Positions 5,303 to 5,630 of a DNA stretch of 5,630 nt are shown here, in pieces (the first letter of the stretch is position 1; every line of letters starts with the position of its first letter). Location of the stretch: NCBI GenBank assembly GCA_945869755.1, contig CAMBPW010000067.1, positions 1-5,630 on the forward strand, written 5' to 3'. Under the pieces are notes generated by a model that worked only from the letters and a program-made list of their open reading frames with translations, ran no database searches and was not told where the DNA came from. The translations under genes and the position numbers were made by a program. The stretch is from an uncultured Gemella sp. GTDB lineage: Bacteria > Bacillota > Bacilli > Staphylococcales > Gemellaceae.

Positions 5303-5630
5303 TGAAAGAAATAGAAATTGAATTTAAAAATTTATTAACTGAAGAAGAATATAAGAGTATTTATAATTTATATAAATTGGAAGATAAAGTAACGATTTAT
5401 AATGCTAATTATTATTATGAAACTTGTAATAAAGATTTAAAAAACAATAGTATGGCATTGCGTATTCGACATAGTAATAATAAACAGGAGATAACTTTAA
5501 AAATAAAAGGAGAAAAAGAAAATAAAGAATATAATGTTACTTTAGATAATAAAAATATTCCACAAGTTTTAGATATTAATGATTTACCTAGAGAAATTGT
5601 TGTTGAATTAGAAAAGATTAATATTAAAGA
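5302..5630 (+). CDS. CYTH-domain protein (YjbK type), partial at the window end
   Basis: The frame opens with ATG at 5302, one base overlapping the mnmM TAA, and runs off the window after 109 codons; YjbK-type proteins are about 190 residues. It carries the CYTH signature ExExK as EIEFK (Glu5, Glu7, Lys9), a YYYET strand (37-41), the basic pair in LRIR (Arg54, Arg56) and LKIK (Lys67, Lys69), all expected to line a tunnel that binds triphosphate and metal. Family activity is triphosphate binding or hydrolysis (inorganic triphosphatase or thiamine-triphosphatase-like); the in vivo substrate of YjbK is not firmly known. The ribosome site is weak (AGAGAG at 5291-5296), so translation probably depends on coupling to mnmM. 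In Bacillus, yjbK sits near relQ and an NAD kinase gene; whether those follow here cannot be seen. Confidence 0.9.
   Translation, partial: MKEIEIEFKNLLTEEEYKSIYNLYKLEDKVTIYNANYYYETCNKDLKNNSMALRIRHSNNKQEITLKIKGEKENKEYNVTLDNKNIPQVLDINDLPREIVVELEKINIK

Overview
The window looks like a chromosomal stretch from a very AT-rich Firmicute of class Bacilli. The evidence is A/T-biased codon use, strong AAGGAG-type ribosome binding sites, U-tailed hairpin terminators and several families typical of Bacilli: a YabN-type methylase, YtqB/MnmM and a YjbK-type CYTH protein. The CcdA/lipoprotein-thioredoxin pair and the secreted LysM endopeptidase fit a streptococcus- or Gemella-like coccus. Gemella is my best guess, from protein style only. 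I see no mobile element, CRISPR array, tRNA or rRNA.

Layout. (1) Positions 1-874, plus strand: the 3' end of an internalin-like leucine-rich-repeat (LRR) protein whose start lies outside the window. (2) Positions 875-1118: a convergent intergenic region with three hairpins. One is an intrinsic terminator for the LRR gene and two serve minus-strand transcripts. (3) Positions 1119-2421, minus strand: a two-gene operon, ccdA followed by a TlpA/ResA-like lipoprotein, which carries reducing power across the membrane. (4) Positions 2422-2756: a divergent, extremely AT-rich regulatory region. It holds a perfect WalR-type direct repeat next to a plausible promoter, and two possible leader hairpins. 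(5) Positions 2757-3692, plus strand: a secreted protein with two LysM domains and an NlpC/P60-like peptidase domain, closed by an intrinsic terminator. (6) Positions 3823-5630, plus strand: a tightly overlapping operon behind a good promoter. It encodes a YabN-like tetrapyrrole-methylase-family protein lacking a recognisable MazG domain, the tRNA wobble-uridine methyltransferase MnmM, and a CYTH-domain protein cut by the window edge.

How the genes work together. The left half is about the cell surface: an exported LRR protein, extracytoplasmic thiol reduction and peptidoglycan cleavage. The LysM gene is probably under the essential WalKR cell-wall regulatory system. The right half is cytoplasmic housekeeping, with overlapping stops and starts that imply translational coupling. 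I do not find a wholly new system. The points most worth a second look are the WalR box, the MazG-less YabN in its coupled operon, and the unexplained 100-base segment between two minus-strand terminators at 967-1070.
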